A stretch of 64,000 nucleotides of DNA from Lathyrus oleraceus (Eukaryota > Streptophyta > Magnoliopsida > Fabales > Fabaceae): contig NC_066585.1 of NCBI RefSeq assembly GCF_024323335.1, positions 177,757,149 through 177,821,148 of the forward strand, given 5' to 3'. The first letter of the stretch is position 1. Every line of letters starts with the position of its first letter. The notes under the pieces were generated by a model. That model had not been told where the DNA came from, made no database searches, and was given only the letters and a program-made list of their open reading frames with translations. The position numbers were made by a program, and so were the translations under genes. This document shows positions 22,060-34,735 of this stretch, piece by piece.

Positions 22060-25000
22060 TGATGAAGTATCGCCGAAGCTTGCACAATGATATTACTACC
22101 CTCAGGTAAGAGATGAAAAAGGTTACACATAACTTAGCTAGAGAAGATGAACATGTATCAGATGACACTTGGCTTTCTTACTCAAGACATCATCTGTAGA
22201 ATCTTTGCTTGCTTGAACTTTTCTTTTGGACCTTTTGGAATGAGTGGAGGTGAATCATATTCAACAACTTGTTGATTTCTTCTTTGCTTATCAATTTTCA
22301 CATCGTTACCATGGTCATGAGTCATGATGATGATTAATGATAATGGGTGAGGAGTGATGTATTGAGATGATAGATGACGAGTGATGAAGAAAAATATAAT
22401 GTTGGCTCATATTTAGGGTTTAATGACAAAGGAAAAAGATGATTAAATGAAGTTTGAAAGAAAACTGAAAAAAGGTAAGAGTAAAGTGAAATGTGTAACC
22501 CTTCAATTTTGATTCGGATTAAGTCTTTCAAGTCTACTATTTGATTCTGATCAAATTGATCAGATTTGAAACTCACCAAAAGTGATTCAAATCACGGGCT
22601 AAGTGTAAAGATTCTGATTCGGATCAAAATGAAACGTCTCAAGTCACAGGAAATTGATTCAGATCACAAGGTTAGTTCAAAACCAATTATTAGAATCAGA
22701 AGACCAAAATTTTGATTTTTTTAAGGAAAGTGAGACTTTTACACAACACCAAAATACCTTTATCTTTTTTTAAAAACTTTTATGTAAATGATAAAAATAT
22801 GTTATGTTATGAAAAAAATGAGCCATTTTATAATGCAGATACTAAAATGGATTTTTAATGCAAACGTGTTTTAATGTAAATGCACAAATTCCTTTTAATG
22901 TAAAAAAAATGAAGATGCATGAATGTATGAGTAATGCATATGAATGCAATAAACGAATGACATAAACGATAAATCAATGCTTTGAATGATTCAACAATTA
23001 GAGAATGAATGACAAGCATAGCACAAACACAAACATATATAAATCAAACAACACACATAAGTGACACAATAAATACTCTAGTGCATACACAAAATAATTA
23101 AAGAATGATTGAAATGATCATACCAATTTTGACAATCTAAGTTTAACTTCCTAATTAGCAATACCAAAAGGAAGTCAACAACAATAATAATAATAAGATC
23201 TAAACACGAGCAATCAAATACAAATTGGATAGAAATCCTCTTGAACGTCTGAAGGACATTATCAGACTCTCCTTCATAAGGCTTTAAAATAACTTTAAAC
23301 GACAATACTATGATCATTACTATTTAACACAACTTGTCAATCTTGAATCATTGATTCAACTATTGGACAAATGATAAGCACATCAAGTAAATTCCTTCAA
23401 TCTTTTGTAGATAATTGAAACTTCTGAGAAAAATTGCATTCAGCTTCTCTTACATAACGACCTTTGAAGATTAGGTCACAAGAATATGCTTTTGTTTCTA
23501 ATTCCTTTTCTCATGATACTTTCCAAAATATTTTAATAAATGCATGACAAAAAAAAATTAAGATCAATCTTGAACAACCTTTAAGATACAATGTCACAAA
23601 CAAGCTATAAATATCTCAGAAAACTTGTTGGTTCAATCCTGGATAAATCAACACTTATAGAATATCTTAAGTATAATGGACGCCTTGAAGACAAATCTAG
23701 TAAGATTTTACTTTGAAATAATCAATGTAATTCATATAAAAGAATGATCAATCATAAGAAATTTAATGTAATTTCCCGGAGATTCATTGACTTGCATAAG
23801 CTTCCATAACATTTAAGAAAACTCGTATGAGATCGTAGGAACCATATCCTCAACTTCTGGAGTCACTAGAATTTGATCGAAAGTTGAGCTCTATTACCAA
23901 TTATTGGGTGAGAATATAGAAACAACAATGTCTAGAAGAGAAGGGGTTGAATAGCCCCAAAATCCTTTTAGACAATTTAAAAACTTTTAGGTCCCATAAA
24001 ACGAAATCATAGATGTTAGAAAGCACAGAAGCAAAACACAAAGAAGAGAGCTTGAAAGCATCTCAATGAATCAAGTTGCATGAAATGATATATAAGAGAA
24101 CTTATAAAAATGATCATTTCTAGCACAAGTCATTTACATGACATACAAAGCCACTTGCAAATGAAGTGATTTAAAAACATTACTTAGACGATCTTACCAA
24201 TGCATAATTGATTTCATAATGATTCCTTAGAATTGATACACCATAGAGCTAAGCTTATACACTAAAACGTTATAAGCAAGATCTAGCCTATATGGTATAT
24301 GTCTATGCAAATGCAAACATGCGGTAGCAAATATGAAATGAATGAATGCTTGAAAAGTAAAAGGACAGAGAAAAAGAAAGATACACAGAGATATATAGTG
24401 TTTCAACATTCGTCCTCACTTTGCCTACATGCACTCTTTAATGGATGATGCCATCAGAACATAATCACGATCTTCCACTATGATGAAAATATGATTGCAA
24501 CATTTTGATTACAATGAACTATCACATAATATTTCATCTGATAAAGCAGACACTAAATTGCTAACACAATACAAGATCACACAGTATCTTGATCCAATAA
24601 CCTCGTTATCCATAATAACTTGCTCCAAGTATTCGTATGTGACAATCCACATGATCCCACTGATTTCTTGTACGAGCGATTGCCCTTAACTGAGTGTGCA
24701 TTAGACAACTCCCAACTTTGTCTGCTAGAAATCTTTCTCCAACGTTACCAAATAAGGAAAACTTCCAACTCCTCCTTACAGACCATTGGTACTTGATTAT
24801 GCCAAAGTCTTCCTTGGAGTATAATGGAAACTCTTATCCTGTTAGATAACTTCTCAATTCCAAACTGCACTCAAGAAACGATACATGCACCTATTACAAA
24901 TAAAAACCCAGCTACACACAAACTCATTAGATACCCTAATGTACCACTAGTCTCCCTTCCACTCAATCTTTAGAGGAGGGTCCTTGAAAAAGGAAAGAGA

Positions 25001-25960
25001 CTAAGAATGAAGATGGTGAATAGTGCCAAATAATCTTAACAACAATTGACATTACAAGCGATTTATCAAGTAACTCATTTTTTTATCAAAGATGAATATA
25101 CACACAAGGTTCAAACAAGTTTATAAATAAGTGGGTCTTGGTTCTTGAAAGTTATCAAGAGCTTGATCAAATCCTCGACAAGATATGAACAACTCATTCT
25201 CAAAAACACACAAAATAACAACTCAAATTGCACAATCAAGATGCAACATAAATAGATAAAGAATTGACATGGGTTTAATATCAAAGATTGATGTTTGGTG
25301 AAGAAGAGAGAATAATGGTGTAAAGATGAACACACTAAGATAAGAGGACAAAAAACACTATTTTTATCTCTATGAAAAATCATAGATTTCCACACTTCTT
25401 AGTTGCAATCAAAAGAAACAAGCATTTAAATGAATGATGGAAATTTGGGTTTTTATCGTTTGATTCGAATCAAGAAAGAAAATTGATTTGAATCAATCTG
25501 GACATAACCAAAAAGAGTTTATTTTTAAGGCACATGATTCAAATCATTATTTGTACTTGATTCGAATCAAATGAGATTCTGATTCAGATCATGTTCAAGT
25601 TTTGATTCGAATCAGATATTACACATGATCCGAATCAATTACCAAAAACATCAAAATTCAAATGTTTTAACTTGTGATTCAGGCTACTCGTGTAGAAATG
25701 ACAAAGCATTAACTTTCATAAACTCAAAAAGAAAATAGCTATCAAGGATCAATTGATACAATATGAAATACAAAGGGTTCTTAGTGGTATAGTTACATAA
25801 CCAAACGATTACAACAATTGAAAAGAAAGATTATGATCACACTAATGGATTGAAATGACATACATATTACAAATGAGAAATGAAACAATAACCCAATTGT
25901 AAAACATCAAAACTCAATAGATACTTAAAGCACGTAAAAGATATAAAATTATACTATGTG
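22060..25960. mobile_element. decayed LTR-retrotransposon sequence, probably copia SIRE/Maximus-like LTRs
   Basis: No polyprotein is readable. Phrases remembered from legume SIRE/Maximus LTRs are present: CTAGAAGAGAAGGGGTTGAA at 23932 and CATTCGTCCTCACTTTGCCT at about 24408. Two clusters of the palindromic motif TGATTCGAATCA and variants, at 22500-22700 and 25455-25650, lie about 2.9 kb apart and may be two diverged LTR copies. Ends and target duplications could not be identified. Confidence 0.45.
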
Positions 25961-26460
25961 CTTTCAAATACAACCGGTCCGATTGGGTTGTCGTTGTCTT
26001 AATCGCCTAGTAGACGTGGGTGATGACATGGACCCACAATGACTAACTAAAAAGAGTCAATCAAGAGGGAGAACCACTTCCTCCATGATTCTAGGAAGAC
26101 TAAGTCTTCGATTGACCATTTCCCTAGTCATGAAGGTGGGGTGTAACCGCCCACTAACTTTACAACCTATGCCTTAGAGAGCTTATATAAACGCCTCACT
26201 CGAAGGGAATGGGAAGAGGATTGAGAACTTATACGATACACTCTCAAGTTATACACACTTCATACTATCCACTACTACTCATATAATACTTCGTTCCTAT
26301 TTTCCTTAACATCGTTAATCTAACCACCCGCCTGTAACCTAGCAGCGCCGCCCGTCAATAGGACCTCTCACCTCACATGAGTTGATCCCTTAAACAACCT
26401 AAAAAACCACCGTACAAGACTACTCACCACCGTGAATTAACCCTTAAACATATAATATAC
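25960..26460 (+). repeat. LTR-like fragment with TATA box
   Basis: A GC-richer block ends in CTTATATAAACGCC (TATA at 26184-26190), followed by a pyrimidine-rich leader-like stretch (CACTCTCAAGTTATACACAC). This arrangement is usual for gypsy LTRs. No repeat partner occurs in the window, and the edges are uncertain. A host promoter reading towards the TBL gene is a less likely alternative, because about 640 bp of AT-rich sequence intervenes. Confidence 0.35.
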
Positions 26461-26832
26461 TTATTAGGATCTATAAGTCTCCCTGCTCTTGCAGGGAGAA
26501 CACATATAAATCTGTATTTTTTAGACGGTACAAACTTCAAAAAGAAGTTATTATATATTTTAGAATGTGAGTATTATTTTAGTAAATCTCATGAGATGTT
26601 ATTGCATATTTTAAAATTAATATTTTAACATTAATGTGGATTTACCTTTAATTTATAAATTATCACCTTGTTTATCTATTTAATCTCCAAATTATATAAT
26701 TTAAAAAAAACTCCAAATTATTAAAATTTAATTTTTAAACAAAATTCAAAAGAAGAAGAAATAAGAAATGTTATCATCCCTTAAACTAATTTGAGTGTGG
26801 ACAATGGATTCAATCATAGTGACACCATTACA
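26461..26832 (+). other. AT-rich upstream region of the TBL12-like gene
   Basis: No other gene is visible. The region should contain the promoter and leader. A short out-of-frame upstream frame begins at an ATG at 26804 and ends with TAA at 26879-26881, overlapping the main start; it matters only if the transcript begins upstream of 26804. Confidence 0.4.
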
Positions 26833-29224
26833 ATGTCCCCAAAGCTACCTTCACATCTATTCCCTTTCCTCATCTTACTAACACTTGCATCCATCTATCT
26901 CTTCTCTTCATTCATTTCTCTCCACACACACTCTTCTTCAACCTCACAATCACTTGCAATCTCCAACTGCAACTTCTTCAAAGGTAACTGGGTTTTCGAT
27001 CCAAATCACTACCCACTCTACGACGACACATGTCCCTTCCATCGAAACGCATGGAATTGCATCCGAAACCAGAGGGAAAATCTGAGCTTGATCAATTCAT
27101 GGAAATGGGTTCCGCGTGGCTGCGATTTGCCTCGGATCGACCCGTTTCGGTTTCTGGGTGTGATGAGAAATAAGAATGTTGGGTTTGTTGGGGATTCGCT
27201 CAATGAGAATTTCTTGGTTTCGTTTTTGTGTATTCTTAGGGTTGCTGATGAGGGTGCACGGAAGTGGAAAAAGAAGGGTGCTTGGAGAGGTGCTTATTTT
27301 CCCAAATTCAATGTCACTGTTGCTTATCATCGTGCGGTTTTGCTCTCCAAATACCAGTAACATTCTCCTTTACCAATTATTTATTTTTTCAGTTTCAAGT
27401 TCAGAATTTTGCAAATAGGTTGTATTGGGTAGGTGAAATTTAAGTAAAAGATAAGAAACTTAGGGTTTGGAAGAATTTACTTGAACATCTTTTGACTTTT
27501 AGGGTTCTTGTTTTACTTTGTTTCTTTGTTATAATTTTTGAAATGGAAACCTTATGTGGAAATTACTGATTAAACAAAGGTGGCAGCCAAAGCAATCTGA
27601 AGCTGGGATACAAGATGGATCAGAAGGTATTCATCGAGTTGACGTTGATGTTCCTGCTGATGAATGGGCTAAGATTGCAGGTTTCTATGATGTCCTGCTG
27701 TTCAATACTGGTCACTGGTAATTCTTTCTAACTTTCCTCCATCTTCAAACTTCTCTGAATGATGCAGTGCCACTTGAAAAATAGTTTGAGTTGTATTGTA
27801 ATTGTAACTGCTAGTATGCATTGCTAAAAAGTTGAATGAATTAGTAGTTATAGTAAAAACACTAAAGCAACTCGAAGAGATTACTTATATAGCAAACATA
27901 TGCTTTGATGCAATTGATCTCTAGTTAATTTTGGGTTGCCTTGTTGTTTTTGTCAGTCATTCATATGATTGGTATATAGATGTAGATTTATTTCGGATAA
28001 TGTTGAAGTAGATCAGATGTAGAGAGAAAACTTGTAGGTTATGTAGTAAAGAGAGTAAAACAGATGGAGAGAAGTCAAATAACTAGAGATAGAAGAAGAC
28101 CTAGAAAAACTATAAGAGGAGTTGTTAAGAAAGATTTTGAGATTAATGATTTGGATAAAAGCATGGTCCTGGATAAAACATTACGATGAAAGTTGATCCA
28201 TGTAACCGACTCCATTTAGTGGGATAAGGCTTGGTTTTTGTTGTTGTTGTTGTTGTTGTTGTTATGTTGAAGTAATAACCATGAGAACCTTAACTAATAG
28301 CTAATCTCATAAGTTGAAATCAACGTCTGCATCTCAAAATCTTCAGAAGCTTTCTCATATATCTTCTACATTAAAGATTTATAATACATTTGTTATGAAT
28401 TAGAAACTAAATACTTGTATTGGTTAAAAAAATCCTATAAGCAAGAAGTTAATCCAAACTAAATCACTTTCGATTTTGCCTTTAATAGGTGGAATTTTGA
28501 CAAATTTCCAAAGGAGAAGCCTCTTGTTTTCTATAAAGCAGGAAAACCAATAGTTCCTCCACCTGAGATTTTGGATGGACTTAAAATTGTTCTTGATAAC
28601 ACGATCGCATACATAGAAAAAGAATTTCCTAGAAACACACTTAAGTTCTGGCGTTTACTATCCCCAAGGCACTTCTATGGTGGAGATTGGAATCAAAACG
28701 GTAGCTGCCTGTTCAACAAGCCACTTGAAGAGAATGAGGTATGTATTTCTAAAACTTATCTATTTTTACAAAACCATCAAACTCTAGATTGCATTTAATG
28801 TTTTTTAAGTGGCTTGAATGTTTAACATTTTCTGATTGACTTGTTCCATTTTTTTTTCTGCCCCGTGTGTTTTTCATGCCCCGTGTGTTTTTCATGCACT
28901 GGCCTAAAGAATGAAATACTAATACCTGAACAGCTTGACTTATGGTTTGAACCCAGGAATAACGGAGTTAACAAGGAAGCAAGACAGATGAATTTTGTGA
29001 TTCAAAAGGTATTACAAGGCACAAACATCCAGTTAGTTGACTTTACACATTTAAGTGAGTTTAGAGCTGATGCACATCCAGCAATATGGTTAGGAAAGAA
29101 AGATGCAGTTGCAATTTGGGGTCAGGATTGCTTGCATTGGTGTCTGCCTGGTCTTCCTGACACATGGGTTGATATTTTATCTCAACTGATCCTTGATGGT
29201 CTTGGAAGAACTGGTAGGTTGTAA
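26833..29224 (+). CDS. TBL12: TRICHOME BIREFRINGENCE-LIKE protein (DUF231/PC-esterase), TBL12-like
   Basis: Four exons (26833-27356, 27580-27717, 28489-28738, 28934-29224) with GT-AG introns join into 1203 nt, 400 residues. Residues about 8-28 are a hydrophobic signal anchor (LFPFLILLTLASIYLF), fitting a type II Golgi membrane protein. The TBL domain begins CNFFKGNWVFDP, with paired Cys residues. The esterase-type GDS motif is FVGDSLNEN (Ser122), and the C-terminal DxxH motif is QDCLHWCLPGLPDTW (Asp369, His372). TBL proteins O-acetylate cell-wall polysaccharides; the substrate of this one is unknown. By memory the nearest Arabidopsis protein is TBL12 (At5g64470), supported by the neighbouring genes. 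The start ATG is the first that leaves the anchor near the N-terminus. Intron 2 contains a LINE fragment. Confidence 0.9.
28011..28263 (+). mobile_element. 5'-truncated LINE with (TTG)n tail in intron 2 of the TBL gene
   Basis: The insert encodes the C-terminal tail of a plant LINE reverse transcriptase (GRGRP-like RDRRRPRKTIRG, then EINDLDKSMVLDKTL) and ends GGGATAAGGCTTGG plus a (TTG)n tail. It is flanked by an exact 11-bp target duplication, ATGTTGAAGTA at 28000-28010 and 28264-28274. It is 253 bp long and does not affect the exons. Confidence 0.88.
28861..28896. repeat. 18-bp tandem duplication in intron 3 of the TBL gene
   Basis: CCCCGTGTGTTTTTCATG occurs twice in perfect tandem, 38 bp upstream of the exon 4 acceptor (AG at 28932-28933). 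Confidence 0.85.
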
Positions 29225-30160
29225 AAAATGGAGAGGCTATCAAATTAGTCTTGCATATCATGCCATACATTGAAAATTTACACTAGAGATGTTGAGAGGC
29301 ATGCTGACAAGTGGTGGGACCATATATGAGAATCATGAGCTGTGCATGAAATGTCAAAGGCTGGTGTTGGATGGAAGAAAAGCTTTGATCTTTGACTTTT
29401 GATGGTAGAAGCCACCCACTAATTTGACTTTGTCATTACATTTATTCTTAGGGCCTTGTCAAATATTAGCATTGAATTCTTTCATTCAACTATTATTACT
29501 ATTGTATTGGGGAATCTTTTGTTCAAAATTTTGGTATTTAGAAAGTGCATTACATTAGACTAAATAAGCTTGTGAAAGTAATTTTAATAAGCAATTAGTG
29601 TGTTAACCCTTTATATATCTTGTATGACACTCAATATTTATCAAATGAACAAACACTTAAATTAAATTTTATAAGCTTTTTAATTCATTAAAATAATTTA
29701 GTAACCTTCTACTTTCTTTTGCAAAGGACCTTCAACTCATGCACTTATCACAAAAGTTTCCCGAAACAATCAGCCAAGTTGTGACTGTCTTATCATCCAA
29801 TTATGTAAGGAACATCATGGCCAAAAAATTTGACAGAGAAAGAGACAAAAACTAGATACATATATATTTAAAAACATCATCCCAGACTAAGATTAAAAAT
29901 CAGCACTTGCAAATTGCAATGTTAACAATAAAAAAAATACAAGAACCATCTCTTGTCACGAGGAACAACAATCTTCAACTACATTTTGCAATTTTCGGTA
30001 TGGGGACATCAATGTCTATTCCCCTTGGTATAATGTAAAAATAATACTAGTAATTAAAAAAATGAGTCTCCTAAGGGCCTTAAAGATCCTATTGTAATGT
30101 ACAAGATGGTGAGCTTTGCAGCCACCATGGGATTGGTATCAAAAACATTTCAAGAAGAGT
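29225..30160. other. convergent 3' flanks of the TBL and HEMA genes
   Basis: The two genes point at each other across about 940 bp. The sequence is AT-rich with AATAAA-like words (for example around 29560 and 29930) that could serve either gene. No coding frame, transposon end or RNA gene was recognised. Confidence 0.5.
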
Positions 30161-31984
30161 TTACTTCTTAGCCCGTTCCATCTTGACTCTAATTTTTTCT
30201 TCCATCAAGGATATTTCTGTCTCAAGATCATACATTCTGTTAAGAGCACGCATGTTCTCAAGAACTTCACTGAGACTTTTATTATCATTCCCATCACACC
30301 TCAGATGCTGCATAGGACCATGAAGTAGCTTGTTCACGATACCCATACTAAGGGCATACATTGCTTCTTTCTGTTCCTTCGATACATCACCACGCATCCT
30401 TGACAAACATTTTTCCAGCTCAGAAGCTCTAATCCTTTCAACATAAGCTCTAAATTTCTTAATAGTAGGAACAGTTTCAAGAGAGTCTATCCACGCTTCA
30501 AATTTATTCAATTCCTCCTGAATAATTCCTCGAGCTTCCATGGCTTTCTGGTGTCTATCCTCCTTGTTAGCATCAACAACTTCGCGGAGATCATCCACAT
30601 TGTACACTAGCGCATTCTCTAGTTCTGACACACCCGGATCCACGTTCCTCGGAATAGATATATCAATGAAAAGTCGGTTTCCCACACCTTTGCCAACCGA
30701 AGGGAGCATCTCCACATTCTCTTTTGAGAACAATGGTGACTCAGATGCAGTACATGTGAAGATCAAATCAGCCTCAGCAGCACAGTCCAGCATTTCAGAA
30801 AGAGGTCTAAACACTAAGTCAACATCCTTCAACTCTTCCCTAATGGCATTGACTCTCTCTTGAGTTCTATTAACAACCACCATTTTTCGACACCCTTTAG
30901 CAGCCAAATGTTTGATCACCAGCTTCCCCATCTTACCCGCCCCAATCACCAAAACTCTAGCATCGTCAAAGGAAGCTACAGATCTCTTCATAAGCGCCAA
31001 CTCAACAGCAGCTGAACTAACAGAAACCGACCCAGATGAAATATTCGTCTCCGTTCGAACCCGTTTCCCAACCGAGATAGCCTGCTTGAACAAACCACTT
31101 ATTTTCCTATCAAAACCCGGAACTCCTTGTCCACTTTTCACAACTTGTTTAACCTGAGAAAGAATCTGACCCTCCCCAAGAACAAGTGAATCAAGACCAG
31201 CAGCAACTTCAAAAAGATGCTGTGTAGCATCCTTATTATACAACAAGATCTGGTGCTTACAAATCTCAGGTATTGAAACCCCACTTAACTGCAAAGTTAA
31301 AAATGAATCATTTAGATTAAAACAATATAAACTACTAATACATAACAGAACGAAGCAGGACCAAGATATATTAATAATACCTTGGAGATCCAATCTGTGA
31401 CTTCTCTAACAGCACGGTGTTGAGAGAGAGCAACAAGGTATATCTCGATTCGATTACATGTGCTGAGAACAGCAGCTTCTTCTATGTGATTAAGAGCACA
31501 AAGCTCCTGAATAACTTGAGGCCACTGTGCTTCTGGAATAGCAAGCTTCTCACGCATTTCAACAGGAGCTGTATGAACATTGAGTCCAATCACAATGATA
31601 CTGCTCTTCTCCTTTGTATATCCTAACAACAACACACAATCAAACACAATTTATTCAGCTCAACAACAACATGTAATATAAACATAATTGAATTGAATTG
31701 GAATAGGGAAAATTTCGATGATGAAATGGAGGTGAAATGGAAGATTTCTTACTGTCAAGTGAAGAAGTTTTGAGTATTTCGAGAGGAGAAGGTTTTGAAA
31801 CGATGGCGTTTTGAGGAATGGGGTTTTCGGAACGAAGGGTGCATTTGGAGGGATTGAGAGGGGTTCGATGGGGAGAAAATGTGGATTTAGGAAATTGAGA
31901 AGGGAGGAGGGGGTGAGATGGGGAGAATTTGACGGAGGAGGAAAAAGTGGCGGCGGCGGAGGAGGATCCGCCGATGGCCGTCAT
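30161..31984 (-). CDS. HEMA: glutamyl-tRNA reductase, chloroplastic
   Basis: Three exons (31984-31753, 31622-31381, 31288-30161) join in frame to 1602 nt, 533 residues. The enzyme reduces glutamyl-tRNA(Glu) to glutamate-1-semialdehyde with NADPH, the first committed step of tetrapyrrole (chlorophyll and haem) synthesis in plastids. The Ser/Thr/Pro-rich N-terminus of about 75 residues is a likely transit peptide. The catalytic domain shows [19 protein letters not shown] and the nucleophile Cys133 in [10 protein letters not shown]. The NADPH-binding motif is VIGAGKMGK (about 272-280). The C-terminal dimerisation region has [12 protein letters not shown] and a charged helical end. Length and exon pattern fit plant HEMA genes. 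The sequence cannot decide between the light-regulated HEMA1 type and the HEMA2 type. Introns are GT-AG; intron 1 restores the expected DRYTKEKSS junction. Confidence 0.96.
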
Positions 31985-32599
31985 TGAGATTGCAAGGGGA
32001 TGAAGAAAGGAAGGAGTGTGATTGGAGGCAGATGGGAATGGAATTAGAATGGTGCAGCGAATGATAATTGTAATAATTTATGAATGAATGAATGGGTGCA
32101 GCGTATTTTGACCGACGAAAAAGTGGAACTGGTTAGTATTTTTATTTTATTTATGAGAAAGGAACAAGAGAAGATGGAGTTGGTTGGTTAGTTCGCGTTT
32201 TGCCCACACGCCTATGTCACCGACCCATTCTTTCTTCAACTACTCTCCTTGGACCAACTTCCAACTTTTCAGATTCAAATCTGGCATCTCCCATAACTCA
32301 TGTTTTTATTGAGTTCTTACGTTCATGATTCATCATATCAATATTAGAAAAGAAAAAAAAGACTTCGAGTGATATTTGAATATGATTTGTTATTTTGGAT
32401 CGTTAATAAGGCCAGTGAAGAATATCCAATACACACATAAGAGATGAATATGTGAACATGGGCGATATATTATGTCGTCTTTCCTTAAAAAACTTTTTAT
32501 GCCGTCTCTTTTGGGTGTTTTAGAAATATATGTTGTATATGATAAAATGTTTGACGGTTAAGAATTAACATGAAAATATGAAAATAAAGTGTAATGAAG
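31985..32599. other. upstream region of HEMA
   Basis: This should hold the HEMA promoter and leader on the minus strand. G/A-rich stretches occur near 32030 and 32160. No coding frame or clear TATA box could be fixed. AT-rich sequence follows towards 32600. Confidence 0.4.
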
Positions 32600-32830
32600 A
32601 TGAAAATATTATGTTAGAAGTGTGGTAAAACTAAACGAGGTAAGATTAGAAATGAAAATATTAAAGATAATGTTGGGGTAACATCTATAGTAGAAAAGAT
32701 AGTGGAAAATAGACTTAGATGATTTGGACAAATAAAGAGAAGACTTGTAGGTTATGTTGTAAAGAGAGTTGATTGGATGAAGATGATTTAAGTATCTAGA
32801 GGTGGTGGAAGATTTGTAAAAACTACTCTT
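32600..32830 (+). mobile_element. second LINE fragment (reverse-transcriptase C-terminal region)
   Basis: Plus-strand reading gives CGKTKRGKIRNENIKDNVGV, then SIVEKIVENRLR, a stop, FGQIKRRLVGYVVKRVDWMK and GGGRFVKT. This is the LINE segment upstream of, and overlapping, the part kept in the TBL intron (compare GTAGGTTATGT(A/T)GTAAAGAG in both). There is no tail, and the right end is truncated or rearranged. Confidence 0.65.
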
Positions 32831-34229
32831 CATGGAACATGAAGTTAGGTATAGCCTGAAGATGAGGAATCCTAAACCGACGATGTTATCTCTGATATGT
32901 CGGTGCGGGGGTGGACCTGCAAGGTTAGCACTTCAACGCTTAAGTCAGTTTAAAAATTGAGATGAGTGTAGTGAAAAGGGAATATCATAAAAGTGTACCA
33001 TGCATTTTGCGTGAAGTTACTTTTATATCTTGGGTCATGTGGAGTAGATTGACATAAATTTGGGAATTATACCAACCGATAACAATTTCCTCCAAGGCTT
33101 ATCGAATACTTAGGGAGTAGGGGAAGTCTTTAGCGGTCGTGGTGGACTTTGAAGATATCGTTAGCTTCGAACTAAAAGTGAAAACACTTGGAGTTAGTTT
33201 AAAAAGTAGTGGGGAACAAATTCATTAAATACATTTTCATCATTGAAACATTTCATTGCTTCTTTATGAAACATGTGATGAAATGATTAGTTAGTGCATG
33301 ATGCTGCTTATAGTGCACTCGAGTTTGTTTACGTTTTCAAGGGAAAATCCATCAGTTGATTTTATAACTTCTCTTTGCCGCTAATCTAGTTTGTTTAATC
33401 ACCTTTGCTTATATATAGGGGTGGATGAACACAAACGAAACTTTTCGCAATCCTTGAATTTTAGTTTTCATTCACGAGCGTTTCTTATTAGCAAGTATCT
33501 TCCTCTATTTCCTCTTGAAAGTATTTATCCCAACTGTTACAGCTCTTCTCTAAAAGCTCCTGCCTTTCTCCATTACTTTTTCTTCATCAACCTCGTCTGA
33601 CCAGGTACTTGTCTCAACTCGTGCTTTTTACCTTTAACATTTTTTGTTCTCTGATGATGATGAGTGATATCCATATTCGCATAACTAGTGATTTTGAGAG
33701 TGATGTTTCTTCTTTCACGAGGACGGGAACATCTACCGATTCAAATTCCCCCTTATTCATGATCGGATGGGTCATGTAGTTATATCCTTGATCGATGATT
33801 CTGATTTAGAAAGGGTATCTAGGAACTCCTTTGTAGGGGTGTTCACGATACGACTTCGATCAATTTTGAGACAAATAATCATCTGATCAAATATAAGTTT
33901 GCATGCGGTTCAGTTCGGTTTTTGATGTTTGATTTGAAAATCCGATCTGATTCGATCCAATTTTATGCGGTTTGATTTGGATCGATTTTTGGATATTCAA
34001 ATTACAAATTATATTTTTTATTAATATAATAAAAATACTAATAAATAATAAGTTTGATATAATATATAACATATACTATATTAAAAGTTAATATTACAAA
34101 ATGATAATAATCGCTTATGGTTTAAACAAATAAAATAATACAACTAAATAGATTAAATCGAACTAATAAATAAAGTTTCAACCTAGTTTATCATTTTCTC
34201 TCTAAAAATCTCAAAAACTCCATTACCCT
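32831..34229. repeat. repeat-derived sequence: LTR-like TATA region and GGGGTGTTCAC-type element end
   Basis: No host gene is seen. TATATATA at 33410-33417 inside TTTGCTTATATATAGGGGTGG is followed by a leader-like stretch, as in LTRs. The phrase TAGGGGTGTTCACGATACG at about 33835, followed by repeated GGTTTGATTTGGATCG-like words, resembles the end of a common dicot hAT-like repeat family. 33650-33770 translates in part to a short phrase with SDFESDVSSFTRTGTSTDSN of unknown origin. Boundaries are not resolved. Confidence 0.35.
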
Positions 34230-34735
34230 CGTACCCGAACCTTCAAATCTTCCTCAAATGGCTCAAAAACTAAAGTTGGTAAGGTAACCAAAGGGAAAGA
34301 AAAGGCATCTTCCTCAAATCCACCAAGATCCTCTTCAATGGATTCAAAATTGAATCGGTTATTCCCCACTCAACAATACCAAAAATGGTATGTCGATTAC
34401 TTCCTCCATAAATCCTTGTTTTCTTCAAGGTATGTTGATTTGTGATATTTTCCATATCCATGCTTTAAATTTGATGAGGACATAAGAAATCAAAGGATTC
34501 ATGACTTGGTTAGCATGCATGATTTGTATTATCCTGAACTTGTTAAAGTTTTCTACACCAATATGACTTGTGAAAATGGAATAATCAGTTCCTGTGTCAA
34601 AGAAGTTCCAATTAATTTTTCTGCGAGTTGGATCAAATTTTGGGTATTCCATTTGAGGGTTTAGAAATAATGATGAATAAGTATACCGTGTTTCTGAGAT
34701 ATGTGAAGAAAGAATTCTATTATGGTATTTCTGGG
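34230..34735 (+). pseudogene. 5' half of a plant mobile-element protein (putative plant transposon protein domain), split by retrotransposon insertion
   Basis: The plus strand reads a Ser/Lys-rich N-terminus (GKVTKGKEKASSSNPPRSSS), then WYVDYFLHKSLF, FKFDEDIRNQRIHDL, YYPELVKVFYTNMTCENGII and CVKEVPINF. These phrases match the N-terminal part of the uncharacterised 'putative plant transposon protein' domain common in legume retroelements. Stops and frame breaks are present. The coding sense stops at the CTGGG target site and resumes at 51116. Confidence 0.55.
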
